From NCBI RefSeq assembly GCF_009905735.1, contig NZ_JAAALE010000010.1, positions 1-64,000 of the forward strand: a stretch of DNA of 64,000 nt. Reading direction: 5' to 3'. Source of the stretch: Porphyrobacter sp. SLTP. GTDB lineage: Bacteria > Pseudomonadota > Alphaproteobacteria > Sphingomonadales > Sphingomonadaceae. Below, one piece after another: positions 8,031-16,284 of this stretch (the stretch's first letter is position 1; each line of letters begins with the position of its first letter). The translations under genes were made by a program, and so were the position numbers. Below the pieces are notes generated by a model. It was not told where the DNA came from and ran no database searches. It saw only the letters and a program-made list of their open reading frames with translations.

Positions 8031-9016
8031 GCCCCCGGCGCGGGAACCGGCATACCGGTGAAGTTGCGACGGTAGGCGGTCGGCGCGCATCCCAGCTGGC
8101 GCCGGAAGTTCTGCTGTAGGCTGGTTGCCGAACCGAACCCGGCGAGCTGCGCGACCCGTTCGATCGGCAGGCCCGTCGTCTCCAGCAATTCGCGCGCGCG
8201 GGCGATCCGCGCCTTCAGGACATAGGTGCCTGGTGCGCATCCGGCCCGGGCGGTGAAGGCGCGCGCGACGCTGCGCAGGCTCATCCCGGCTTCGTCCGCG
8301 AGGCGGCTGACAGGCCAGTCCTCGTCAGGCTGGGCGAGAATCCGGGTCATCAGCGCGGCCAGCCGGTCTGACGGGAGCGGGGCGCGCAGCGAATCGTCGA
8401 ACTGGCGCTGATCGCCCTCGCGCTGAGCGGGCAGCACCAGCCGCTTCGCCACCGCATTCGCCCGCGCCACGCCGTAATCGCCGCGCACGATGTGGAGCAG
8501 CAGATCGATCCCCGCCGCCGATCCCGCCGAGGTCAGCACGTCGCCGCTATCGGCGAACAGGATGTCCGATGCGACTGCGACCCGCGGATAGCGCTGGGCG
8601 AGCCGCGGGGCGTGGAGCCAGTGCGTGGTCGCCCGCCGTCCGTCGAGCAGGCCGAGTTCGGCGAGCAGGAAGGCCCCTGAACAGATCGAGGCAAAGCGGG
8701 CTCCGCGGGTATGGGCGGCAAGACAGGCCGCGCGCAGGGCATCGGGAAGCGCGGGGTCGGCGGGTCGCCAGCCGGGAATGACGATCAGATCGGCGCGGTC
8801 AAACAGTGACAGGTCGCCATCGACCGAAAGCTGCCAACCGTGGCTGGTGCGCACCGGCGCGCCATCGATTGAGGCAAGCGCGAAGCGATACCAATCCGCG
8901 CCGAAATCCGGGCGCGGCAGGCCGAAAATCTCGGCCGGGATGCTCAGTTCGAACATCGGTGCCCCGTCAAAGGCGAGCGCGACGACGGACGGCCCGCAGG
9001 GCGGTTCGGACGGCAT
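8027..9016 (-). CDS. GlxA family transcriptional regulator (DJ-1/PfpI plus AraC HTH)
   Basis: 329 aa. The N-terminal DJ-1/PfpI-like domain contains FEISIPAEIFGLPRP-type sequence and FASICSGAFLLAELGLLDGRR, where the Cys of ASICSGAF corresponds to the nucleophile elbow. The C-terminal AraC HTH includes MSLRSVARAFTARAG and IERVAQLAGFGSATSLQQNF. GlxA regulators respond to small ligands and usually control adjacent genes. It is divergent from the glutathione S-transferase at 9115, with a 98-base shared promoter region, so that gene is its likely target. The ATG at 9016 is preceded by AGGAAGGA. Confidence 0.9.
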   Translation of the reverse strand: MPSEPPCGPSVVALAFDGAPMFELSIPAEIFGLPRPDFGADWYRFALASIDGAPVRTSHGWQLSVDGDLSLFDRADLIVIPGWRPADPALPDALRAACLAAHTRGARFASICSGAFLLAELGLLDGRRATTHWLHAPRLAQRYPRVAVASDILFADSGDVLTSAGSAAGIDLLLHIVRGDYGVARANAVAKRLVLPAQREGDQRQFDDSLRAPLPSDRLAALMTRILAQPDEDWPVSRLADEAGMSLRSVARAFTARAGCAPGTYVLKARIARARELLETTGLPIERVAQLAGFGSATSLQQNFRRQLGCAPTAYRRNFTGMPVPAPGA

Positions 9017-9040
9017 TGGCAGAATCCTTCCTGTAAATGG

Positions 9041-9055
9041 CAATTCGGCCAATTG
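9041..9055. promoter_or_regulatory. Short inverted repeat between the GlxA regulator and GST genes
   Basis: CAATT-CGGCC-AATTG forms an inverted repeat about 25 bases from the regulator start and 60 bases from the GST start. Its position in the divergent promoter region makes it a candidate operator. There is no experimental or family-specific support, and short palindromes arise by chance. Confidence 0.3.
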
Positions 9056-9114
9056 TCACGCGGCGGGCATCGAAGCAACAGACAGTCTCGACGCACAAAC
9101 ACCGGAGCATGTTC

Positions 9115-9741
9115 ATGGCCCCCCTCACCCTCCACGAAGACCCCCGCAGCGGGAATTGCTTCAAGATCAAGCTCACCGCTGCGCTGCTCGGCCTGCCGCT
9201 GGCAACGCGGGGCTATGACATCATGAAGGGCGAGACCCGGACGCCGGCGTTTCTCGCCAACGTCAACGCCAATGGCCGCATTCCGGTGCTTCAGATCGGT
9301 GAGGGGGCTGATGCGCGCTTCCTGCCGGAGAGCAACGCCGCCTGCTGGTATCTCGCGCATGGTTCTGCGCTGATCCCGGAGGATCGCTTCGCCCAGGCCG
9401 ACATGCTGCGCTGGATGTTCTTCGAACAATACAACCACGAGCCCAATATCGCGACGCTCCGCTTCTGGCTGCACTTCGTCGGCGAGGCGAACCTTTCGGA
9501 GCAGCAGAGCGCGCAGATCATCGCCAAACGCACGGCGGGCTGCGCGGCGCTCGATCTGATGAACACGCATCTGGCGAACCACGCATTTTTCTGCGGCAAG
9601 GGCGCGACGCTCGCGGACATTGCCCTGTTCCCGTACACCCATGTCGCGGAGGAAGGCGGCTTCGGTCTGCGCGATTACCCGCACATCCTCAGCTGGATCG
9701 CGCGGGTGCAGGCTCTCCCGGGGTTCATCGCGATGCAGTGA
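9115..9741 (+). CDS. Glutathione S-transferase family protein
   Basis: 208 aa. The N-terminal thioredoxin-like domain contains CFKIKLTAALLGLP and the glutathione-binding turn NGRIPVLQI plus LPESNAACWYLA (ESNA in place of the usual ES-A-I). The C-terminal helical domain contains MLRWMFFEQYNHEPNIA and the N-capping box GATLADIALFPYTHVAEEGG. Cytosolic GSTs conjugate glutathione to electrophiles or act as reductases. The start at 9115 leaves seven bases after GGAG; 9109 is an alternative. It is divergently transcribed from a GlxA-type regulator. Confidence 0.92.
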   Translation: MAPLTLHEDPRSGNCFKIKLTAALLGLPLATRGYDIMKGETRTPAFLANVNANGRIPVLQIGEGADARFLPESNAACWYLAHGSALIPEDRFAQADMLRWMFFEQYNHEPNIATLRFWLHFVGEANLSEQQSAQIIAKRTAGCAALDLMNTHLANHAFFCGKGATLADIALFPYTHVAEEGGFGLRDYPHILSWIARVQALPGFIAMQ

Positions 9742-9826
9742 CGCGAAACCGTCACCAGTCTGTGAGTCGGCTGTAACATTTCCCTGCCAAGGGGTTGCAA
9801 GCGAACCACGATCTGCGGGATTGCCC

Positions 9827-10735
9827 ATGACCAGCGCCGACCTTTCCGACCTGATCAATGACAACATCACGAGCCTGCCGCTCAGCCCGCCGCGGGTGCC
9901 CGAACCGGTCGGCGGCGAACGACGCTCCTATCGCACGATCTGGATCAGCGATGTTCACCTCGGCACCAAGGGCTGCAATGCCGAGCTGCTGATCGACTTC
10001 CTCGACCATACTGACAGCGAGACGATGTACCTGGTCGGCGACATTATCGATGGCTGGCGGCTGAAGAAAAAGTTCTACTGGCCCGCCGCACACAATGACA
10101 TCGTCTGGCGCATTCTGAAGCGCGCGCATCGCGGGACCCGGATCGTCTATATCCCGGGCAACCACGACGAGATGTTCCGCCAGTTCACCGGATTGAACTT
10201 CGGCGGCATCGAAATCCGCCGCGCCGCCTTCCATGACACCGCCGATGGCCGCCGGTTGATGGTCCTGCATGGTGACGAGTTTGATGCCGTGATGCTGTCG
10301 CACCGCTGGCTCGCCTTCGTGGGTGACCATGCCTATCACCTGATGATGAAGTGCAACATCGCGGTGAACACCGTGCGGCGCTGGCTGGGCAAGCCCTATT
10401 GGTCGCTGTCCAAGGCGGCCAAGCACAAGGTCAAGAACGCGGTCGAATTCATCGGCAAGTACGAGGAAGCCGTCGCCCGCGCGGCTGGCGAGCGTGGGGT
10501 CGATGGCGTCGTGTGCGGCCACATCCACACCGCTGAATTCCGTGAGTTCCAACATAACGGTAAGCCGGTCGAATATTGGAACGATGGTGACTGGGTCGAA
10601 GGCTGCAACGCGCTGGTCGAGCATCATGACGGGCGGATGGAGATTCTCCATTGGCCCGAAGAGATGAAGCGGCGGGAGCGTGCCGCAGCGTTGGTCGATA
10701 CCTCCGCCGATACCCCTGCGCGTGTGGCGGCGTGA
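9827..10735 (+). CDS. UDP-2,3-diacylglucosamine diphosphatase-like metallophosphoesterase (LpxH family)
   Basis: 302 aa calcineurin-like phosphoesterase. The five metal-binding blocks are present in order: SDVHLGTKG, GDIIDGW, GNHDE, HGDEFD and CGHIHTAEF. The KKKFYW and YHLMMKCN segments are typical of the LpxH-related proteins of Alphaproteobacteria. LpxH-type enzymes cleave UDP-2,3-diacylglucosamine in lipid A synthesis, but the exact substrate of this branch is not certain. The stop overlaps the GTG start of the glycosyltransferase by four bases (GTGA), so the two are translationally coupled and probably act on the same envelope lipid or glycolipid. Confidence 0.85.
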   Translation: MTSADLSDLINDNITSLPLSPPRVPEPVGGERRSYRTIWISDVHLGTKGCNAELLIDFLDHTDSETMYLVGDIIDGWRLKKKFYWPAAHNDIVWRILKRAHRGTRIVYIPGNHDEMFRQFTGLNFGGIEIRRAAFHDTADGRRLMVLHGDEFDAVMLSHRWLAFVGDHAYHLMMKCNIAVNTVRRWLGKPYWSLSKAAKHKVKNAVEFIGKYEEAVARAAGERGVDGVVCGHIHTAEFREFQHNGKPVEYWNDGDWVEGCNALVEHHDGRMEILHWPEEMKRRERAAALVDTSADTPARVAA

Positions 10736-11784
10736 CGCCAGCTTCGATCGCCATCATCACTGATGCCTGGCATCCGCAAACCAATGGCGTGGTGCGCACG
10801 CTTTCGACCACGTGCGAGGTGCTGCGCGGTTGGGGCCATCAGGTCACGGTGATCTCGCCCGAGGGCTACCCCTCGATCCCGGCGCCGACCTATCCCGAAA
10901 TTCGCCTGGCGCTGACGGCCCCTGGCGCGGTCGGGCGGCGGTTGGCGCGAATCTCGCCTGACGCAGTGCATATCGCCACCGAAGGCCCGCTCGGGCTGGC
11001 GGCGCGGCGCTATTGCCTGCGGCGAAGGGTGCCGTTCACCACCGCCTACCACACCCAGTTCCCCGATTACCTCGCGCGGCGCACCGGCCTGCCGGCGCGC
11101 ACCTTCTGGCCCTATATCCGCTGGTTCCACCGCCCGGCACAGCGGATCATGGTCGCGACCGAGACGATCCGCACCCAGCTGCGCGAACAGGGTCTCACCC
11201 AGCTCACCCATTGGAGCCGCGGTGTCGATCTCGCCTGCTTTTCGCCCAAGGCCCCGCCGCCACCCGAATATGCCGGGATCGCCGGGCCGATCCTGCTCTA
11301 TGTCGGACGGGTCGCGGTCGAGAAGAACATCGAAGCCTTCCTCGCCTGCCCCTATCCCGGCACCAAGGTCGTGGTGGGCGATGGCCCGGCCCGCGCGGCG
11401 CTGGCGGCTAAATTTCCGCAAGCGCTGTTCCTCGGCAAGCGATCGGGGGTTGACCTGGCGGGCTGCTATGCCGGAGCGGATGTGTTCGTCTTCCCCAGCC
11501 GCACCGACACCTTCGGCCTCGTCATGATCGAAGCACTTGCCTGCGGGACGCCGGTGGCCGCTTTCCCGGTGGCAGGGCCGCTCGACATCATCACCGATGC
11601 CGTAGGCGCGATGTCCGAAGACCTCACCCGCGCGATCGACGCCGCCCGCTATTGCGACCGTGCCGCCTGCGCCGCCTATGCCGCCGGCTATTCGTGGGAA
11701 GCGGCCACGCGCCAGTTCCTCGCCGGTCTGGTCGCGCTGGAAGAGGAGGAAGCGGTTTCGCTGCAAGCGATGCCCGCTTTCTGA
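10732..11784 (+). CDS. GT4 family glycosyltransferase
   Basis: 350 aa GT-B fold glycosyltransferase. It opens with SIAIITDAWHPQTNGVVRT, the N-terminal signature of GT4 enzymes such as MgtA/PimB-like mannosyltransferases. It then has TAYHTQFPDY, LLYVGRVAVEKNIEAFL and the nucleotide-binding FPSRTDTFGLVMIEALACG. I chose the GTG at 10732 because it gives the family N-terminus and overlaps the preceding stop as GTGA; the ATG at 10651 lies far inside the upstream gene. The product is probably a membrane-associated glycolipid glycosyltransferase. Donor and acceptor cannot be told from sequence. Confidence 0.88.
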   Translation: MTPASIAIITDAWHPQTNGVVRTLSTTCEVLRGWGHQVTVISPEGYPSIPAPTYPEIRLALTAPGAVGRRLARISPDAVHIATEGPLGLAARRYCLRRRVPFTTAYHTQFPDYLARRTGLPARTFWPYIRWFHRPAQRIMVATETIRTQLREQGLTQLTHWSRGVDLACFSPKAPPPPEYAGIAGPILLYVGRVAVEKNIEAFLACPYPGTKVVVGDGPARAALAAKFPQALFLGKRSGVDLAGCYAGADVFVFPSRTDTFGLVMIEALACGTPVAAFPVAGPLDIITDAVGAMSEDLTRAIDAARYCDRAACAAYAAGYSWEAATRQFLAGLVALEEEEAVSLQAMPAF

Positions 11785-11793
11785 ATCCATTCC

Positions 11794-11822
11794 TTGCCGT
11801 TTTCGCGGCATTCGCCTATTTA
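11794..11822 (+). promoter_or_regulatory. Predicted sigma-70-type promoter of trcR
   Basis: TTGCCG (11794-11799), a 17-base spacer and TATTTA (11817-11822). It lies immediately after the glycosyltransferase stop and about 60 bases before the trcR ATG, so trcR has its own promoter. The call rests only on match and spacing. Confidence 0.5.
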
Positions 11823-11834
11823 GGAATCCAAGGC

Positions 11835-11857
11835 GGCCGCTCCGAAAGGGGCGGCCC
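11835..11857 (+). terminator. Hairpin with GAAA tetraloop in the trcR leader
   Basis: GGCCGCTCC (11835-11843), loop GAAA, and GGGGCGGCC (11848-11856) form a 9-bp stem with one T-G pair, followed by CTTTCATTTT. It may terminate glycosyltransferase transcripts. Because it lies just downstream of the predicted promoter, it would also be the first structure in the trcR 5' UTR. Confidence 0.6.
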
Positions 11858-11883
11858 TTTCATTTTCAACGGAGATTCCCACC

Positions 11884-12621
11884 ATGGCGATCAAGGATCA
11901 GCCCAAGCCGCTGATGCCGCATGCCACCGCGACCTGGCTAGTGGACAACACCGCGCTCTCGTTCGAGCAGATTGCCGAGTTCTGCGGACTTCACATCCTC
12001 GAAGTGCAGGCAATGGCCGATGACCTTGCAGGCAGCAAGTACACCGGGCGCGATCCGGTTCACTCGGGCGAGCTGACGCAGGCCGAGATTGAAAAGGGTC
12101 AGGCCGACGCGACCTATTCGCTGCGGATGCACAAGGCTCCGGTCGAAGTGACCCGCACCAAGGGCCCGCGCTACACCCCCGTGTCGAAGCGGCAGGACAA
12201 GCCGGATGGCATCGCGTGGATCCTGCGCAACCATCCCGAAGTGTCGGACGCGCAGATTTCTAAGCTGATCGGCACGACCCGCAACACCATCGGTGCCCTG
12301 CGCGACCGGACCCACTGGAACATCCAGAACATCACCCCGAAAGACCCGGTGACGCTGGGCCTGTGTTCGCAGCGTGAGCTTGACGCGATGGTCGCCAAGG
12401 CGGCCAAGCGCGCCGGGATCACCGAAGACGTCGATGCCCCGGTCAAGTCGGATCGCAATGATCGCGAGAACCTGATCGCGGAACTGCGCGCCGAGCGCGA
12501 CGCCAACGTCAAGGCCGCCGGGCAAGCCGCGCAGGAAGCCGAGGCCGAAGCCTGGCTCGCCGCGCGCCGCGCCGCCGAAGCCGCCGAGCAGAAGATCGAT
12601 CCGGAAAGCGGGTTCATCTAA
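11884..12621 (+). CDS. trcR: Cell cycle transcriptional regulator TrcR (DUF1013)
   Basis: 245 aa. It contains the DUF1013 signature: TATWLVDNTALSFEQIAEFCG near the N-terminus, LRMHKAPVEV, then SKRQDKPDGIAWILRNHPE and ISKLIGTTRNTI, which reads as a helix-turn-helix. The last ~60 residues are Ala/Glu-rich and probably helical. TrcR is an alphaproteobacterial RNA-polymerase-associated transcription factor. Together with SciP at 34123 it places CtrA-network components in this window. The ATG follows GGAG by about seven bases. Confidence 0.93.
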   Translation: MAIKDQPKPLMPHATATWLVDNTALSFEQIAEFCGLHILEVQAMADDLAGSKYTGRDPVHSGELTQAEIEKGQADATYSLRMHKAPVEVTRTKGPRYTPVSKRQDKPDGIAWILRNHPEVSDAQISKLIGTTRNTIGALRDRTHWNIQNITPKDPVTLGLCSQRELDAMVAKAAKRAGITEDVDAPVKSDRNDRENLIAELRAERDANVKAAGQAAQEAEAEAWLAARRAAEAAEQKIDPESGFI

Positions 12622-12649
12622 GAGACTATTGCCCTCGTAAATCTCACAT

Positions 12650-12738
12650 CGTCGCCCCGTGCTTGAAACGGGGCTTGGCTATCTTCTGTCTCATGACCTG
12701 ATGAAGAAGCCGAGCCTCGGATCAAGTCCGGGGCGACG
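12650..12738. repeat. Intergenic palindromic repeat (CGTCGCCCCG class)
   Basis: The arms CGTCGCCCCGTGCTTGAA (12650-12667) and ATCAAGTCCGGGGCGACG (12721-12738) are imperfect reverse complements around a 50-base spacer. A matching single arm, CGTCGCCCCGTGCTTGACAC, occurs at 57999-58018. The remaining 12622-12817 sequence holds no gene that I can see. Confidence 0.75.
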
Positions 12739-12817
12739 TTGTTTTGATGTGGCAAAAACCTGCGCCTCCCCCGACTTTCGCTTGTGCGCCGTGTGATTGT
12801 CAGCCAGTATTATTGAC

Positions 12818-14479
12818 ATGCCTGTCAGTAACGCTGCCTATCACCACCCCACGCCCCTCAACACCCGGTTCGCGCCGATGAGCTTGCCCGCGATGCTGGA
12901 ACGCAGCGTTCGCGCCAATCCGGACGCCCCGTTCCTGCATTTCCTGGGGCGGACCTACAGCTACCAGCAGATCTTCACGCAGGCGCAGGCCTTTGCGCTG
13001 GGGCTGAGCGCAATGGGGATCACCAAGGGCGACCGTGTCGGCCTGTTTCTCCCCAATGTCCCGATCTATGCCGCCGCCTATTACGGGGCGATGATGGCAG
13101 GCGCCGTAGTGGTGAACTTCTCGCCGCTCTATTCGGTCGAGGAGTTGAGCTGGCAGGTCGGCGATTCCGGCACGCGGGTGCTGGTGACGCTGGACGTGCC
13201 GGAACTCTACAAGACCGCGCACAAGGTGCTCGAAGGAACGGCGCTGGAGACGCTGGTGGTGGGGTCACTTTCCGCCATGCTGCCGTGGTACAAGGGGCTG
13301 GCGCTGAAGCTGCTCAAGCGCAGCCAGATCGCCGATGTCGCCTATGGTACAAAGGTGCGGCGCTGGACGGATATGACGCCGAACGGCCCGCCTCCTTCTG
13401 TCGAAGTCACCGCGCAAGACCTCGCGCTGCTGCAATACACCGGCGGCACCACCGGACGGCCCAAGGGCGCTATGTTGGGGCATGACCAACTGAGCGTGAA
13501 CGCTCAGCAGGTCGCCGCGATCAATCCCTTCGGCAATGCGCGGGACGAGGTGTTCATGGGGGCGCTGCCGTTCTTCCACGTCTTCGCCAACACCGCCCTG
13601 CTCAATCACGCCTGCGTCACCGGTGCCTCGATTGCGATGGTGCCGCGGTTCGAGACCAAGCAGGTGCTCCAGACGATCCAGCAATATCGCTGCACCGGCT
13701 TTCCCGGCGTGCCGACGATGTTTCAGGCGATGCTCGATCATCCTGACCTCGCCAAGACTGACCTTTCCAGCCTCAAGATCTGCATTTCGGGCGGCGCGCC
13801 GATGCCCGGCCCCGTCCATGTCCGCTTCGAAGAGGCGACCGGCGTGCGGCTGGTCGAAGGCTACGGCCTGACCGAAAGCGCAGGCGTGGTCTCGGCCAAT
13901 CCCTATGACGGCACCCGCAAGCGCGGCACGATCGGGCAATTGGTGCCGGGGACCGAAGTGATTCTGCTCGACAAGGAGCACCCCGAAAATCTCGCCCCTG
14001 AAGGCGAACCGGGCGAGCTTGCCGTCCACGGCCCGCAGGTGATGCGGGGTTACTGGAACCGGCCGGAAACCGACGCCGAAACTTTCGTGGAGCGGGACGG
14101 CAAGCGCTACCTGCGCACCGGCGATGTCGCGCGGGTGGACGAGGATGGGTTCCTCGAAATCGTCGACCGCATCAAGGACATGATCGCCGTGGGCGGCTTC
14201 AAGGTCTTCCCGAGCGTGGTCGAAGACGTGATTCTCGAACATCCGGCGGTGAAGGAAGCGCTGGTGATTGGTGTGCCCGAGGAATATCGCGGCGAAGTGC
14301 CGCGCGCCTATGTCACGCTGAACGATGGCGCCTCAGCCACCGGCGAGGAGCTGGCAAGCTGGCTCAATGCCCGGATCGGCAAGCACGAACGCGTCGATCA
14401 GGTGGTGGTGCGCGAAAGCCTGCCCAAGACGATCATCGGCAAGCTCGACCGCAAGACGCTGCGGGCCGAGGTGCTGTAA
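12818..14479 (+). CDS. Long-chain fatty acid--CoA ligase (FadD-like)
   Basis: 553 aa ANL-superfamily enzyme that activates fatty acids via an acyl-adenylate. The AMP-binding P-loop YTGGTTGRPKGAMLGH, the GYGLTES motif, YLRTGDVARVDEDGF and the C-terminal lysine motif LPKTIIGKLDRKTLR are all present in order. The ATG at 12818 gives MPVSNAAYHHPTPLN; a TTG at 12797 is also in frame. No convincing Shine-Dalgarno precedes it. It probably acts at the inner membrane, feeding beta-oxidation. It stands alone, without other beta-oxidation genes nearby. Confidence 0.92.
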   Translation: MPVSNAAYHHPTPLNTRFAPMSLPAMLERSVRANPDAPFLHFLGRTYSYQQIFTQAQAFALGLSAMGITKGDRVGLFLPNVPIYAAAYYGAMMAGAVVVNFSPLYSVEELSWQVGDSGTRVLVTLDVPELYKTAHKVLEGTALETLVVGSLSAMLPWYKGLALKLLKRSQIADVAYGTKVRRWTDMTPNGPPPSVEVTAQDLALLQYTGGTTGRPKGAMLGHDQLSVNAQQVAAINPFGNARDEVFMGALPFFHVFANTALLNHACVTGASIAMVPRFETKQVLQTIQQYRCTGFPGVPTMFQAMLDHPDLAKTDLSSLKICISGGAPMPGPVHVRFEEATGVRLVEGYGLTESAGVVSANPYDGTRKRGTIGQLVPGTEVILLDKEHPENLAPEGEPGELAVHGPQVMRGYWNRPETDAETFVERDGKRYLRTGDVARVDEDGFLEIVDRIKDMIAVGGFKVFPSVVEDVILEHPAVKEALVIGVPEEYRGEVPRAYVTLNDGASATGEELASWLNARIGKHERVDQVVVRESLPKTIIGKLDRKTLRAEVL

Positions 14480-14482
14480 GCC

Positions 14483-14848
14483 CTATTCCGCAGCCTCGAC
14501 GCTGCTGGGCACAGCCTTCACCGCGGTCCGCGCGTTGGGTGCGAAGCGGCCATCCACCGCCGCGCCCTGTTCGATCGTCAGCGCGTCATAATGCACGTCG
14601 CCTTCGATATGCGCGGTCTTGAGGATTACCAGCTCACGCGCCTTGATCGAGCCCGAGACCTTACCCGCCAGCCGCGCGCTTTCGGCAACGACGGCGCCGT
14701 GGATGCTGCTCTTTTCGCCCTGCACGAGGCTGGAGCAGGTAATGTCGCCTTCGACCGTACCGTCGATATGCAGGTCGGCCGAAGCGCTGACATTGCCGGT
14801 GATGGTCACATCCGCGCCGATCACGGAAAAGGTCGAACCCGAGGCCAT
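14483..14848 (-). CDS. Bactofilin family polymer-forming protein
   Basis: 121 aa. It starts MASGSTFSVIGADVTITG and continues with regularly spaced Gly/Val/Ile repeats (GTVEGDITC, GAVVAESARLAGKVSGSIKA, HIEGDVHYDAL) that fold into the bactofilin beta-helix. Bactofilins polymerise without nucleotides and scaffold envelope growth. The gene starts 10 bases after the stop of the M23 peptidase on the same strand, with AGGAG upstream, a peptidase-bactofilin pairing seen widely in Proteobacteria. I infer that it helps to localise that peptidase. Confidence 0.92.
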   Translation of the reverse strand: MASGSTFSVIGADVTITGNVSASADLHIDGTVEGDITCSSLVQGEKSSIHGAVVAESARLAGKVSGSIKARELVILKTAHIEGDVHYDALTIEQGAAVDGRFAPNARTAVKAVPSSVEAAE

Positions 14849-14858
14849 GGTGCTGCTC

Positions 14859-16034
14859 CTATTTGCGGGCCGCGAGGGCGGCGGTGCGGTCAGGTCGGCC
14901 GCTGCGGACTTCCTTGAGAACATCGGGGGCAGCCTCCAGAAACGGGCGCGGATTGACCGCGCGGTCATTGATGCGGACTTCGAAATGCAGGTGCGGCCCC
15001 GTCGAGCGCCCGGTGCTGCCGAGCCCGCCGATGGTGGCGCCGGCAGCAACCGGCTGGCCGACCTTCACGTCGATCCGCGACAAGTGGGCATAGCGGGTCA
15101 ACATCCCGTTACCATGGGTGATTTCGATCGCCTGACCATAGCCCGATTTCCATCCAGCAAAGGTCACGCGGCCTTCCGCCGCGGCGAAGATTGGCGAACC
15201 CATCGCGCCCTTGAAGTCGATCCCGGCGTGCATGGCGCCGTGGCCGTTGAAGGGGTCGCGGCGGTAGCCGAAACCTGACGTGATATTCTCGACACTGGCG
15301 GGCACGACCTGCGGGATGCCGTCGAGCGCGCGTTCGAGCACCGCCATGCGCGCGAGGCTGAGGCCCAGGCGTTCGAACCGCGGGTCGATGTCGTCTCCGC
15401 CGCTGATCGCTTCGAAGGGACCACCCATCGCCTGCTGCGTGTCGCGGCTCATGGCTTTGGGGTCGAGGTCCAGTTTGCGCATTGCGCTCTCGGCGCGGCG
15501 AGCACGGGCATCGGCGAAGCGGGTCAAGCGTTCCACGAAGGCAAGCTGGCGGGCTTCGATTTCAGCAAGGCCGCGCGCCTGCGGGATCATCGCGCCGACC
15601 TTTTGCACGGTCTTTGCCGCTTCGGTCGACGAATCGGAGACAGTGCCGCTCGCTGCACCTTCGGCGACGATATCCTCGGGCAGCATCCGCGCCATCTCGT
15701 CGAGGAATTCCTGGCGCTGCTTGAGATCATCGACGACCTTGTCGAGATTGCCGCCATAGGCCTTGATCCGCTCATCCGTAGTGGCGACCCGCGCCTTTTC
15801 CTCGGCGAAGGAGGCGAGATCAGCCTCGGCCCGGTATTGGCCCCAGGCCATCACGGCGAGCGCGACAAGCCACAGCAGCACCATCGCGACCACGCCGACA
15901 GCGACGCGAATCTGGAGTTTCGATGAGACTTTGATGAAGCGCACCTGCCCATCGGCGCGCATGAAAAATTCGCGGTCAGGGAACCACTGGCGCAGCCGTT
16001 CTCCCCACGATTTCGCGGCAATTTTGTCTGACAA
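14859..16034 (-). CDS. M23 family peptidoglycan DD-metalloendopeptidase, membrane-anchored
   Basis: 391 aa bitopic protein. A cytoplasmic N-terminus of ~42 residues precedes one transmembrane segment (about 43-65), then a long coiled-coil region (EEKARVATTDERI, LKQRQEFLDEMARM) and a C-terminal LytM domain. The zinc ligands appear intact: GAMHAGIDFKG and the HLHFEVR motif. It probably cleaves peptide cross-links during cell elongation or division. It forms an operon with the downstream bactofilin. The upstream gap holds six GANTC sites. Confidence 0.93.
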   Translation of the reverse strand: MSDKIAAKSWGERLRQWFPDREFFMRADGQVRFIKVSSKLQIRVAVGVVAMVLLWLVALAVMAWGQYRAEADLASFAEEKARVATTDERIKAYGGNLDKVVDDLKQRQEFLDEMARMLPEDIVAEGAASGTVSDSSTEAAKTVQKVGAMIPQARGLAEIEARQLAFVERLTRFADARARRAESAMRKLDLDPKAMSRDTQQAMGGPFEAISGGDDIDPRFERLGLSLARMAVLERALDGIPQVVPASVENITSGFGYRRDPFNGHGAMHAGIDFKGAMGSPIFAAAEGRVTFAGWKSGYGQAIEITHGNGMLTRYAHLSRIDVKVGQPVAAGATIGGLGSTGRSTGPHLHFEVRINDRAVNPRPFLEAAPDVLKEVRSGRPDRTAALAARK

Positions 16035-16101
16035 ACTGCGGCCCCGATTTTGTTATCTATGCCCCACGATTGCGCCGCTATCAGCGCGTTAACCTGTGGT
16101 C

Positions 16102-16284
16102 GAATCCTATGTGGCGCTCCCAGATGAATCGAACGGGAATCACGACGAAGTGAAGGTGCTCTGGTTTCGCAGCGTTAACGGCGGGGCCTAACCGCTGCGA
16201 ATCGACTAAGCCGCAGGTGATTCGCCCCTCTGGCGATGGGCCTGACAGGGGGGCTGCGTGGTGCTAGACCGCACCGCATGAATC
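16102..16284. promoter_or_regulatory. Cluster of six GANTC (CcrM-type) sites with a hairpin in the M23/proA divergent region
   Basis: GANTC occurs at 16102, 16126, 16137, 16199, 16219 and 16280. Between them, TTCGCAGCGTTA (16166-16177) and TAACCGCTGCGAA (16189-16201) form an inverted repeat with one bulge. Two GTTAAC half-sites lie at about 16088 and 16174. The gap 16035-16277 holds no gene. GANTC methylation by CcrM modulates cell-cycle promoters in Alphaproteobacteria; that it does so here is inference. Confidence 0.5.

Noticed and set aside
9752-10651. A 299-codon antisense frame over the LpxH-like gene
   Set aside because: The plus-strand protein has all metal-binding motifs; the antisense product has no recognisable feature.
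12640-12740. The inverted repeat after trcR as an intrinsic terminator
   Set aside because: The arms are about 50 bases apart with no T-run directly after the stem, so a repeat call fits better.
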